From: an uncultured Lachnospiraceae bacterium
GTDB lineage: Bacteria > Bacillota > Clostridia > Lachnospirales > Lachnospiraceae
DNA length: 58,273 nt
Direction: 5' to 3'
NCBI GenBank assembly: GCA_904395885.1
Contig: CAJFOF010000091.1
Location: 1-58,273 of the forward strand
Shown here: in pieces, positions 51,216 to 58,273 of the stretch
Layout of the letters: each line of letters starts with the position of its first letter
Numbering within the stretch: position 1 is the first letter of the stretch
Program-made: the position numbers and the translations under genes
The notes under the pieces: model-generated
Seen by the model: only the letters and a program-made list of their open reading frames with translations
Told to the model about the DNA's origin: nothing
The model's database searches: none

Positions 51216-52514
51216 ATGAAACATTTTTTTTCCAAAGCACTGGCTGCAGCTCTCTGCCTGGCCTGTATGCCGGCTGGCAGCCTTCATACATTTGCTGCTG
51301 AAAGTTCCAGTATCCAATCGTCTTGTGAGGGAGACATCCGCGTATCTTCTGTGTCAGAGGAATACGGCCCCGGAGCCCTGCTGTCCGGCCTGGGACAGTA
51401 CACTTCCTTTCAATGGTATCTTGACAACCAGGGGACTTTTCTGCTCTCTTCACTGAAGCAGAAGTTCTCTTCCATCAACTACGCCCATGGGTTTCCCCAC
51501 AATAATCCAGACGCCGTCTATCTGCCTTTGCCCGGGTACAATACTGCAGGCTACGAAAATTTAAAGGCAGTCGCCGGCATTGATCTCAATATCATCCCGG
51601 CATGGGAACAGTACGATTCCAGCGAGGAGGAAAAGCGGGAGGTAGTCGTCGCCATTATCGATACCGGCGTCGATACTGCTCACCCGGATCTGGAAGGGGC
51701 ACTGTGGACCAATCCCGGTGAAATTCCCGATGACGGGGTTGATAACGACGGAAACGGGTATATCGATGATATCCACGGCTGGAACTTTTATATGGATCAG
51801 GCTTCTCTCTGCAGCGGCAATGAAGACAGCCATGGAACCCACACTGCAGGAATCATTGCTGCCGGAAGGGAAGGCGGCGGAGTCAGCGGTATAGCCGGAG
51901 GCAGCCAGGTAAAAGTCATGGTGCTGAAAGCTCTCGGCGGCCCAATGGGAATCGGTTCTCCAGAATCCATCGTCAAAGCTATCCGGTATGCGGAGGCAAA
52001 CGGCGCTTCCATCTGCAACCTGAGCCTCGGCACGACCCGCTATTATGAAAATTTGGATCAGGCTATCCGCGATTCCAATATGCTGTTCGTCATAGCCGCC
52101 GGAAACGGCGACGACGGCGGCAGCGGAATGGACACCGATGCCACACCGGTCTACCCGGCTTCTCTTCCCTACGATAATATTATCTCCGTAGCCAGTCTCA
52201 ACTACGACGGCGCTCTGGCCCAAAGCTCCAATTATGGGGCCTCCAGCGTAGATCTGGCTGCTCCGGGTTCTTATATTCTCAGCACAGTTCCCGGAGAAAG
52301 TTACGCCTTTTACAGCGGTACTTCCATGGCTGCCCCTATGGTGACCGGAGCAGCGGCTCTTCTTTATTCTTACCGCACAGATCTGGAGTTGAAAGATATC
52401 CGTCAGGCCCTTCTGGACACTGTACACCCGCTGGATTCCCTGTCTGGCAAAACGGTTTCCGGCGGAATAGTCGATGTCGGCGCCGCTTTTGACTGGCAAA
52501 AACCTCAGGAATAG
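51216..52514 (+). CDS. Secreted subtilisin-like serine protease (S8)
   Basis: This 432-residue exported protease has a signal peptide (1-28, ending TFAA), a propeptide-like region to about 115, and the S8 domain (about 118-425). The catalytic residues are D149 (IIDTGVD), H206 (SHGTHTAG) and S370 (GTSMAAP), with N296 (AAGN) for the oxyanion hole. A calcium-type loop, DGVDNDGNGYIDD, lies at 173-185. The ATG at 51216 follows GAGGTG by 6 nt; a GTG at 51207 lies within that site and is unlikely. It precedes a secreted wall-binding protein gene that has its own promoter. Confidence 0.93.
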   Translation: MKHFFSKALAAALCLACMPAGSLHTFAAESSSIQSSCEGDIRVSSVSEEYGPGALLSGLGQYTSFQWYLDNQGTFLLSSLKQKFSSINYAHGFPHNNPDAVYLPLPGYNTAGYENLKAVAGIDLNIIPAWEQYDSSEEEKREVVVAIIDTGVDTAHPDLEGALWTNPGEIPDDGVDNDGNGYIDDIHGWNFYMDQASLCSGNEDSHGTHTAGIIAAGREGGGVSGIAGGSQVKVMVLKALGGPMGIGSPESIVKAIRYAEANGASICNLSLGTTRYYENLDQAIRDSNMLFVIAAGNGDDGGSGMDTDATPVYPASLPYDNIISVASLNYDGALAQSSNYGASSVDLAAPGSYILSTVPGESYAFYSGTSMAAPMVTGAAALLYSYRTDLELKDIRQALLDTVHPLDSLSGKTVSGGIVDVGAAFDWQKPQE

Positions 52515-52555
52515 ATTTGTAATAAATTTGTCAGAAAATTGTATGGATATCCCCT

Positions 52556-52614
52556 TTGACTGTCAGACATTGGCTTGATATAATAAAATTACCAAAAATG
52601 ATTACAATTTTACG
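52556..52614 (+). promoter_or_regulatory. Promoter of the wall-binding repeat protein gene, with box-like repeats
   Basis: TTGACT (52556-52561), a 17-nt spacer and TATAAT (52579-52584) form a near-consensus promoter. The start region that follows (52585-52614) has ATTACC and ATTACA elements and resembles the CAP-gene box region, but with the repeats mainly in the opposite orientation. Confidence 0.7.
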
Positions 52615-52616
52615 AT

Positions 52617-52632
52617 GCCTGTTCTGACAGGC
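52617..52632 (+). other. Leader hairpin of the wall-binding gene
   Basis: GCCTGT-TCTG-ACAGGC is a perfect 6-bp stem, 31 nt before the start codon and upstream of an AAGGGGG ribosome binding site. It may stabilise the mRNA. Confidence 0.45.
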
Positions 52633-52662
52633 CCATTCGTTCATCTGTAAGGGGGCTTTGCT

Positions 52663-53970
52663 ATGAAGAAAAAATATTGGCTGGCAGCGGCAGCGGCCGC
52701 TGTCCTGTTTACTCTGACAGGCGCTATGACGGCCCTGGCCGCCAATCAGCGAATAGAAACCATTCAGATTTCCATCGATGACGCGGGAGATCTTTCTGCC
52801 GGAAAACCTATCTCCTCTGTCTCCGCCAGCACGAATTCAACAGAATACTATATTGATAACGCCCAGTTCATCAACGGCGGCGATACCTGGGTAGGAGGGA
52901 CCACCCCTCAGATTGAGGTGGATCTGATCGCAGCAGACGGGTATGAATTTCCGTCATCTTTCTCAAAAAGCGATTACACGATCACATCCAACGGCTACGA
53001 TGCCAAATATAAGAGCGGCAAACGGGACAGTTCGGACCGAACCTACTTTGCTGTTTTTATCACCCTGAGAAGAGTCAGCGGAAATCTGTCTGACACTCAG
53101 GATCTGTATTGGGACGATTATACTGCCAACTGGACCCACGTTCCGGGGGCAGACCGCTATGAAGTCCGGCTTTACAGGGGCAGCAGCCTGATTACCACTG
53201 CCCGGACAGATTCTGATTACTACGATTTCGGAAGCCGTATGACCACCAAGGGCTATTATCGGTTCCGCGTTCGCGCCCTGGCCGACAATGAGGCTTTAAG
53301 TACATGGTCCAGCTATTCTGATGACATCTACATTGACGCGGATGAAGCCCGGTACAATCGGGATTATGAGAGCGAATTCGACGACTACTATGACGATCAC
53401 TATAACCACACCTACAGCGGAGGACCCGGTACTATCGGTTATTACAATCCCAACTATCCCGGCATCACTCCCGCTAACGGCAACAGATGGGTTTCGACCA
53501 GCCGGGGGTGGCGCTACCAGTTTGGAAATGGTACCTACGCTTATAACGGGTGGCAGCAGATCAATGGCCAGTATTACTTCTTTGATTCCAGCGGATACAT
53601 GATGACCGGCTGGCTACGATTAGATAACGGCTGGTATTATCTGGATGTAAACAGCGGAGCCATGCAGACCGGTTGGGAGCTGGTCAATGGCAAATGGTAC
53701 TATATGGACAGCAATGGCCTCATGCAGGTGGGATGGCGCAATATCAACAATAAGTGGTATTATCTGAATCTGGACGGCGCTATGGTAACTGGGTGGAATT
53801 ATATTAACGATCGGTGGTACTATATGGATGAATCCGGAGCTATGCAGTCAAATGGCTGGTTCCAGATCAACGGCAAAATGTACTATCTGGACAGCAACGG
53901 CGCTATGTACGCCAATGCCTTTACGCCTGACGGCCATTATGTAGATTCTTCCGGAGCCATGGTCTGGTAA
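52663..53970 (+). CDS. Secreted cell-wall-binding repeat protein
   Basis: This 435-residue exported protein has a signal peptide (1-26, ending ALA), an N-terminal beta-rich region (30-145), a fibronectin-like domain (about 150-225), a Tyr/Asp/His-rich linker (225-275), and a C-terminal array of about seven choline-binding-type repeats (about 278-435). Repeat units are of the form GWQQINGQYYFFDSSGYMMTGW. The repeats should anchor it to wall polymers. The N-terminal part was not assigned a function. It follows the protease gene by 148 nt and has its own promoter and terminator. Confidence 0.88.
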   Translation: MKKKYWLAAAAAAVLFTLTGAMTALAANQRIETIQISIDDAGDLSAGKPISSVSASTNSTEYYIDNAQFINGGDTWVGGTTPQIEVDLIAADGYEFPSSFSKSDYTITSNGYDAKYKSGKRDSSDRTYFAVFITLRRVSGNLSDTQDLYWDDYTANWTHVPGADRYEVRLYRGSSLITTARTDSDYYDFGSRMTTKGYYRFRVRALADNEALSTWSSYSDDIYIDADEARYNRDYESEFDDYYDDHYNHTYSGGPGTIGYYNPNYPGITPANGNRWVSTSRGWRYQFGNGTYAYNGWQQINGQYYFFDSSGYMMTGWLRLDNGWYYLDVNSGAMQTGWELVNGKWYYMDSNGLMQVGWRNINNKWYYLNLDGAMVTGWNYINDRWYYMDESGAMQSNGWFQINGKMYYLDSNGAMYANAFTPDGHYVDSSGAMVW

Positions 53971-54026
53971 AAGAGTCTTTGCCTTTCAGGCAGGTTGGCG
54001 TCAGTATACAATTACAGACAGGTTCG

Positions 54027-54067
54027 ATGCCCATGCGAATTGTAACGCATGGGCATTCTAGCTTTTT
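54027..54067 (+). terminator. Terminator of the wall-binding protein gene
   Basis: ATGCCCATGCG (54027-54037) pairs perfectly with CGCATGGGCAT (54046-54056) and is followed by a T-rich run ending TTTTT. Confidence 0.85.
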
Positions 54068-54096
54068 GATATTATTCAAGCTGAAAGGTGATTCTC

Positions 54097-56574
54097 ATGA
54101 TTGACAAAATGAAAGTTCGCGGAGCCAAAGTCCACAATCTCAAAAACCTTGATGTCGATATCCCTCTGAATAAAATCGTCGGGATCGCCGGTGTCTCCGG
54201 TTCCGGCAAATCATCTCTAGCTCTTGGTGTCCTCTACGCCGAAGGTTCCAGACGCTATTTGGATGCCCTCTCTACGTATACCCGAAGGAGAATGACCCAG
54301 GCTGCCAAGGCTCAGGTAGACGAAGTCCTGTATGTTCCCGCAGCGCTTGCCCTGCGCCAGCGCCCCGGCGTCCCCGGAATCCGCAGTACCTTCGGCACAG
54401 GGACCGAGCTTCTGAACAGCCTCAGGCTAATGTTCTCCAGACTTGCCAGCCACCGCTGTCCTAACGGCCACTACTGTCCTCCCACCCTTGCGGTCGCGGC
54501 GGAACGAAAGCTGGTTTGCCCCCAATGCGGCGCGGCATTTTTTGCTCCGTCTGCAGAGGAGCTTGCCTTTAACAGCCAGGGTGCCTGCCGGACCTGCAGC
54601 GGAACGGGAACCATCCGGACCGTGGATTCGTCAACGCTGGTGCCGGATGAATCTCTCTCCATCGACCAGGGGGCTGTGGCTCCATGGAATTCTCTGATGT
54701 GGTCACTGATGACGGACGTATGCCGGGAGATGGGAGTTCGTACGGACGTGCCTTTCCGTGATCTGACAGAAAAAGAGCGGGATATTGTCTTTAACGGTCC
54801 CGCTGAAAAAAAGCATATTCTGTATAAAGCCAAAAACTCCAACCAGGCAGGGGAGCTGGATTTTACCTATTACAATGCCACTTACACTGTTGAAAACGCC
54901 CTGGCCAAAGTCAAAGATGAAAAGGGTATGAAACGTGTGGAAAAATTTTTAAAAGAAGAGATTTGCCCGGAATGTGGGGGAACCCGCCTGTCAGAGGCGG
55001 CCCGCGCCCCCAGGCTTCGCGGTATTTCCCTGGACAAGGCCTGCAGAATGACCCTCTCCGACCTTGTTAATTGGGTGGAAGGAGTCCCCCCATCCCTTCC
55101 GGAAGAAATGCGCCCTATGGCCAACAGCATATGTGAGTCTTTCCAGACTGTTGCCAAACGGCTGATCGACCTGGGCCTTGGCTATCTGGCTCTCGACCGG
55201 GCCTCATCCACGCTTTCTACCGGAGAGCGGCAGCGAATGCAGCTTGCCCGGGCAGTCCGAAACCGCACTACCGGCGTCCTGTACGTGTTGGATGAGCCGT
55301 CTATCGGACTTCATCCTTCCAATATTACAGGACTTATCGGAGTCATGGATGATCTGATTGGAGACGGCAATTCCGTCATTCTCGTAGATCATGATACACT
55401 GGTTCTCTCCAAATCGGATTGGCTCATTGAGATGGGCCCTGGGGCCGGATCCGACGGCGGCCGTATCATCGCTCAGGGTACGGTTTCTGATATTGTAAAG
55501 GACAAGAGTTCTCTGATCGGTCCCTTTCTTTCAGAGAGAAATCCTCTCTCGGGCAGGCAGTCTCATACTGGAGATTCTCTTTTTCATGATGGGAGAATCC
55601 ACCTGTCCACCGGCGCTATCCACACCGTAAAGCCTCTGGAAACCGATATTCCAAAGGGAAGACTTACCGCTATAACCGGTGTATCCGGCTCGGGTAAGAC
55701 AACTCTGATTCTGGAGAGCCTGGTCCCGGGGCTCCTGGCTGCCATCGAAGGCAAAAAGCTTCCGGAACACGTAAAGGCGGTAGAGGCTTCCGGCATTAAG
55801 CGGGTCAAACTGATTGACGCTACTCCTATCGGTATCAATATCCGTTCTACTGTTGCAACCTACGCCAATGTCCATGACGAACTCCGCAAAATTTATGCGA
55901 AAACGGAAGACGCCAGAAATCTCGGCTGGAAGGCCGGCGATTTCTCCTATAATACAGGAAGACTTCGCTGTTCGACATGCGATGGAACCGGGAGTATCAG
56001 TCTTGATGTTCAGTTTCTCCCCGACGTTGATATCCCCTGTCCCAACTGCCGTGGAAGCCGTTACGGCAGACAAGCTGAAGAAATACAATATCTCAGGAAA
56101 GACGGCTCCGCCTATTCCCTTCCCCAGTTGATGGCCATGGACATCCACACGGCCCTGAATGCCTGCAGCGAAATGAAACTGGTACGCCAGCGGCTTCAGG
56201 TTCTGGATGATTTAGGATTGGGGTACCTGACGCTGGGGGAAGAAACGCCCAGTCTGTCCGGGGGAGAAGCCCAGCGGCTGAAGCTGGCCAGTGAAATGGG
56301 AAAAAGCCAGTCTGATTCCGTTTTTGTATTTGATGAACCAACGATCGGTCTCCATCCTCTGGATGTTCAGACCCTCCTCCGCGTCTTCCGAACGCTCATA
56401 GACAACGGTGCAACCGTTATTGTGATTGAGCACGACCTGGATGTGATCCGAAGTGCCGATTATATCATTGATATGGGTCCCGGCGGTGGAAATGAAGGCG
56501 GCAGAATCGTCGCCGCTGGTTCGCCGGAAGAAGTTAAGCGCAGCGCTGAAAGCTGTACCGCAAAATATCTGTAG
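54097..56574 (+). CDS. UvrA paralogue lacking the UvrB-binding domain (UvrA2-like)
   Basis: This 825-residue twin ABC ATPase resembles excinuclease subunit A but is about 115 residues shorter. Walker A motifs lie at 32-39 (GVSGSGKS) and about 530 (GVSGSGKT). The signatures are LSTGERQRM for the first ATPase and LSGGEAQRL for the second. The C-terminal zinc finger CSTC...CPNC is at about 630-655. After [13 protein letters not shown] the sequence passes directly to [12 protein letters not shown], skipping the UvrB-interaction domain of canonical UvrA. It may take part in damage tolerance or drug resistance without UvrB. The start at 54097 follows AAAGGTG. Confidence 0.9.
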   Translation: MIDKMKVRGAKVHNLKNLDVDIPLNKIVGIAGVSGSGKSSLALGVLYAEGSRRYLDALSTYTRRRMTQAAKAQVDEVLYVPAALALRQRPGVPGIRSTFGTGTELLNSLRLMFSRLASHRCPNGHYCPPTLAVAAERKLVCPQCGAAFFAPSAEELAFNSQGACRTCSGTGTIRTVDSSTLVPDESLSIDQGAVAPWNSLMWSLMTDVCREMGVRTDVPFRDLTEKERDIVFNGPAEKKHILYKAKNSNQAGELDFTYYNATYTVENALAKVKDEKGMKRVEKFLKEEICPECGGTRLSEAARAPRLRGISLDKACRMTLSDLVNWVEGVPPSLPEEMRPMANSICESFQTVAKRLIDLGLGYLALDRASSTLSTGERQRMQLARAVRNRTTGVLYVLDEPSIGLHPSNITGLIGVMDDLIGDGNSVILVDHDTLVLSKSDWLIEMGPGAGSDGGRIIAQGTVSDIVKDKSSLIGPFLSERNPLSGRQSHTGDSLFHDGRIHLSTGAIHTVKPLETDIPKGRLTAITGVSGSGKTTLILESLVPGLLAAIEGKKLPEHVKAVEASGIKRVKLIDATPIGINIRSTVATYANVHDELRKIYAKTEDARNLGWKAGDFSYNTGRLRCSTCDGTGSISLDVQFLPDVDIPCPNCRGSRYGRQAEEIQYLRKDGSAYSLPQLMAMDIHTALNACSEMKLVRQRLQVLDDLGLGYLTLGEETPSLSGGEAQRLKLASEMGKSQSDSVFVFDEPTIGLHPLDVQTLLRVFRTLIDNGATVIVIEHDLDVIRSADYIIDMGPGGGNEGGRIVAAGSPEEVKRSAESCTAKYL

Positions 56575-56595
56575 CAATGGTCAGGATTCTGCCCT

Positions 56596-57741
56596 CTAAA
56601 GTCCCCTCACTGCACGGATCAGCCGAAAAGCCTGTTCTGCCGTATTCTCCAGATTCCGAAAAGCGACCAGCTCTTCCATCGCATTTTCTTCCGAAGAGCT
56701 GGTTCTCAGAATCGGGAAAAACGCGTCTATCCCATAGTCGTTGCAGATCGATGCCTCTTCGCCTAAGCAGCCGGCAAAAGCAATAACAGGAAGACCGTAC
56801 TTTTTTGCCATCTGAGCCGTTCCTATAGGCCCCTTTCCCATAATCGTCTGGCCATCCAGCCGTCCCTCGCCTGTCACTACTATATCGGCTTCTTTCAAAT
56901 GCTGTTCCAGATTTGTCTCCTCCAGAACAATCTTAACCCCTGATTCCAGTGACGCATTTGTAAAGGAGAGAAAAGCAAATCCCAGGCCTCCGGCAGCTCC
57001 GCATCCGGGATAAGACGGATCGGCCTGATCCGAGACACTCATAACCAGCCGACTGTATCGCTCCATCCAGCGGTCCATTTGGGCCACTGTCGCAGCGTCA
57101 GCCCCTTTCTGGGGGCCGAAGACCACACTGCTGCCCGCTGAACCGCAAAGAGGATTCTGGACATCACAGGCAATGCGAAAAGTGCATTCCTCCAGTTGGG
57201 GCATTTTCCCGCTTACATCAATAACTGTAAGTTTCTCAAGGCCCTGAGCGCCGGGCGGCACATCATTTCCTTCTGCGTCCAGCATTTTGAAGCCGAGAGC
57301 CTGAAGCATACCCAGCCCTCCGTCGTTGGTGGCACTCCCGCCAATTCCTACAAGAAAACGTCTGCAGCCCTGGCCAATGGCATCTGCAATCATTTCGCCA
57401 ACGCCATAAGTCGTAGTGATGAGAGGATCCCGTTTCTCATAGGGAACCAGAGGAAGACCGGCCGCCTTGGACATTTCCAAAATGGCGGTTTGACTCTCCT
57501 GTATGATACCGTACTGACATTCTACCGGATCTCCCAAAGGCCCTGTCACTCTTATCTGCCTGAGTCGGCCTCCCAAACCCTCTGTCAGCGCATCCACCGT
57601 CCCCTCACCGCCGTCAGCCAGAGGACACACCTGTATGTTTGCATCCGGAAAAGCCCGCCGGATACCCGACGCGGCCGCTTTTCCAGCCTGAAGCGATGAA
57701 AGGCTTCCTTTAAATGAATCAATGGCGATTACTACTTTCAT
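56596..57741 (-). CDS. Glycerate kinase (GlxK/GarK family)
   Basis: This enzyme phosphorylates D-glycerate, usually to 2-phosphoglycerate. The 381-residue protein begins MKVVIAIDSFKGSLSS, the family signature. It contains the conserved GIGGSATNDGGLGML (about 125-139), GAAGGLGFA and VVTGEGRLDGQT motifs. Length is normal. The ATG at 57741 follows GGAGG; the longer frame to 57771 has no site. It stands alone downstream of tuf and its terminator. Confidence 0.92.
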   Translation of the reverse strand: MKVVIAIDSFKGSLSSLQAGKAAASGIRRAFPDANIQVCPLADGGEGTVDALTEGLGGRLRQIRVTGPLGDPVECQYGIIQESQTAILEMSKAAGLPLVPYEKRDPLITTTYGVGEMIADAIGQGCRRFLVGIGGSATNDGGLGMLQALGFKMLDAEGNDVPPGAQGLEKLTVIDVSGKMPQLEECTFRIACDVQNPLCGSAGSSVVFGPQKGADAATVAQMDRWMERYSRLVMSVSDQADPSYPGCGAAGGLGFAFLSFTNASLESGVKIVLEETNLEQHLKEADIVVTGEGRLDGQTIMGKGPIGTAQMAKKYGLPVIAFAGCLGEEASICNDYGIDAFFPILRTSSSEENAMEELVAFRNLENTAEQAFRLIRAVRGL

Positions 57742-57791
57742 ATATCCTCCAAACCATCTTCGCATCAACAAAGTTCCCTATGAAACGAATC

Positions 57792-57808
57792 TGTCGCTTG
57801 CAGCGACA
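57792..57808. repeat. 17-bp palindrome, copy 2
   Basis: Identical to 1822-1838 (TGTCGCTTGCAGCGACA), and both copies are also flanked by GAAT-type and ATC sequence. It lies between the tuf terminator and the glycerate kinase gene. Confidence 0.6.
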
Positions 57809-57820
57809 TCACCGTAATCG

Positions 57821-57853
57821 AAAAAAGGTCTGCCACACTAGGTGACAGACCTT
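57821..57853 (-). terminator. Terminator of tuf
   Basis: On the minus strand AAGGTCTG (57853-57846) pairs with CAGACCTT (57832-57825), with an inner CAC/GTG pair, and a TTTTTT run ends at 57821. Confidence 0.85.
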
Positions 57854-57888
57854 CTACTTCCATGCGGTTTCCTAAAACTGCAGGTTAA

Positions 57889-58273
57889 TTATTCAATAAT
57901 GGAAACAACTCTACCGGAACCAACGGTTCTGCCGCCTTCACGGATAGCGAAACGAAGACCCTGCTCCATAGCTACCGGATGGATCAGCTCAACGGTCATC
58001 TCTACGTTGTCACCAGGCATGCACATCTCGGTGCCTTCCGGCAGCTCGCAAACGCCGGTAACGTCAGTAGTTCTGAAGTAGAACTGAGGACGATAGTTGT
58101 TGAAGAAAGGAGTATGACGGCCACCCTCGTCCTTGGTCAGAACGTATACCTGAGCGGTAAACTTGTGATGGCACTTTACAGAACCTGGCTTAACCAGACA
58201 CTGTCCACGCTCGATCTCGTTTCTCTGAACGCCACGAAGCAGAGCGCCGATGTTGTCACCAGCCTGAGCCTCG
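57889..58273 (-). CDS. tuf: Elongation factor Tu, C-terminal part (cut by window edge)
   Basis: The last 127 residues of EF-Tu are visible, ending VVSIIE before TAA; the N-terminal GTPase domain lies outside the window. Domain 2/3 motifs include [44 protein letters not shown] and the final [17 protein letters not shown]-Tu carries aminoacyl-tRNA to the ribosome. Codon choice is narrow, as expected for a very highly expressed gene. A terminator follows 35 nt after the stop. Confidence 0.97.
   Translation of the reverse strand, partial: EAQAGDNIGALLRGVQRNEIERGQCLVKPGSVKCHHKFTAQVYVLTKDEGGRHTPFFNNYRPQFYFRTTDVTGVCELPEGTEMCMPGDNVEMTVELIHPVAMEQGLRFAIREGGRTVGSGRVVSIIE

Noticed and set aside
51561..52499. 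312-codon open frame on the minus strand
   Set aside because: It is a shadow of the subtilisin-like protease, whose catalytic triad is complete on the plus strand.
1..58273. CRISPR arrays, tRNA, rRNA and insertion sequences
   Set aside because: No regularly spaced direct repeats, cloverleaf sequences, rRNA-like stretches or transposase frames were recognised on either strand.

Overview
The window looks like chromosome from a mid-GC Gram-positive gut anaerobe, most probably a member of the Lachnospiraceae (Clostridia). The basis is the mixture of gene families: single-chain ABC sugar systems of the LplB/YtcP type with DUF624 partners, class III fructose-1,6-bisphosphatase, iron-type alcohol dehydrogenase, secreted NlpC/P60 and choline-binding-type repeat proteins, and strong AGGAGG ribosome binding sites. 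No rRNA, tRNA, CRISPR array or insertion sequence was seen. The species assignment is inference only.

Layout. 68-2608: an alpha-glucoside-type PTS permease and its RpiR regulator. 2754-6256: a secreted NlpC/P60 hydrolase, FtsH, and a divergent MarR regulator. 6301-14420: one minus-strand amino-acid block, leuB-ilvD-ilvB followed by serC-serA-DUF1015. 14726-26725: a glycosaminoglycan-type locus. Its minus operon holds a binding lipoprotein, two permeases, an AraC-type membrane sensor, a sulfatase and a GH88 hydrolase, with a broken remnant of a second sulfatase beyond it. The divergent plus operon holds a heparinase II/III family lyase and a DUF624 protein. The sulfatase, GH88 and lyase all lack signal peptides, so the sugar is probably imported as oligosaccharide and cut in the cytoplasm.

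26735-32655: an envelope region with a second NlpC/P60 protein, a probably abundant repeat protein, a tandem pair of tyrosine recombinases (the second frameshifted in a C7 tract), a hypothetical protein and a CAP-domain protein. 32795-39998: a pectin/rhamnose operon (iclR, aldolase, L-rhamnonate dehydratase, GH105, an orphan binding lipoprotein, GH28). 40383-50792: mixed metabolic and small Cys-rich genes (HAAS/DUF1700, fbp, MBL hydrolase, alcohol dehydrogenase, M23 peptidase, acyltransferase, a P-loop kinase, nitrilase, VOC, two Cys-rich proteins, flavodoxin). 51060-56574: a subtilisin-like protease behind a structured leader, a cell-wall-binding repeat protein and a short UvrA paralogue. 56596-58273: glycerate kinase and the 3' end of tuf (EF-Tu), cut by the window edge.

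The most interesting signals are regulatory. (1) The promoters of three envelope genes, and more loosely a fourth, carry CGTAAY/TGTAAY repeats at a fixed place just after the -10, which suggests one envelope regulon. (2) The protease mRNA has a leader of about 155 nt in which two mutually exclusive helices could expose or hide the ribosome binding site. (3) The two divergent glycosaminoglycan promoters carry the same 14-base operator at the same distance from each -35. (4) The IclR promoter has a perfect operator on its -10/start region. (5) A recombinase pair with a homopolymer frameshift lies beside a major surface-protein gene. These come from reading the sequence; no search or folding program was run.
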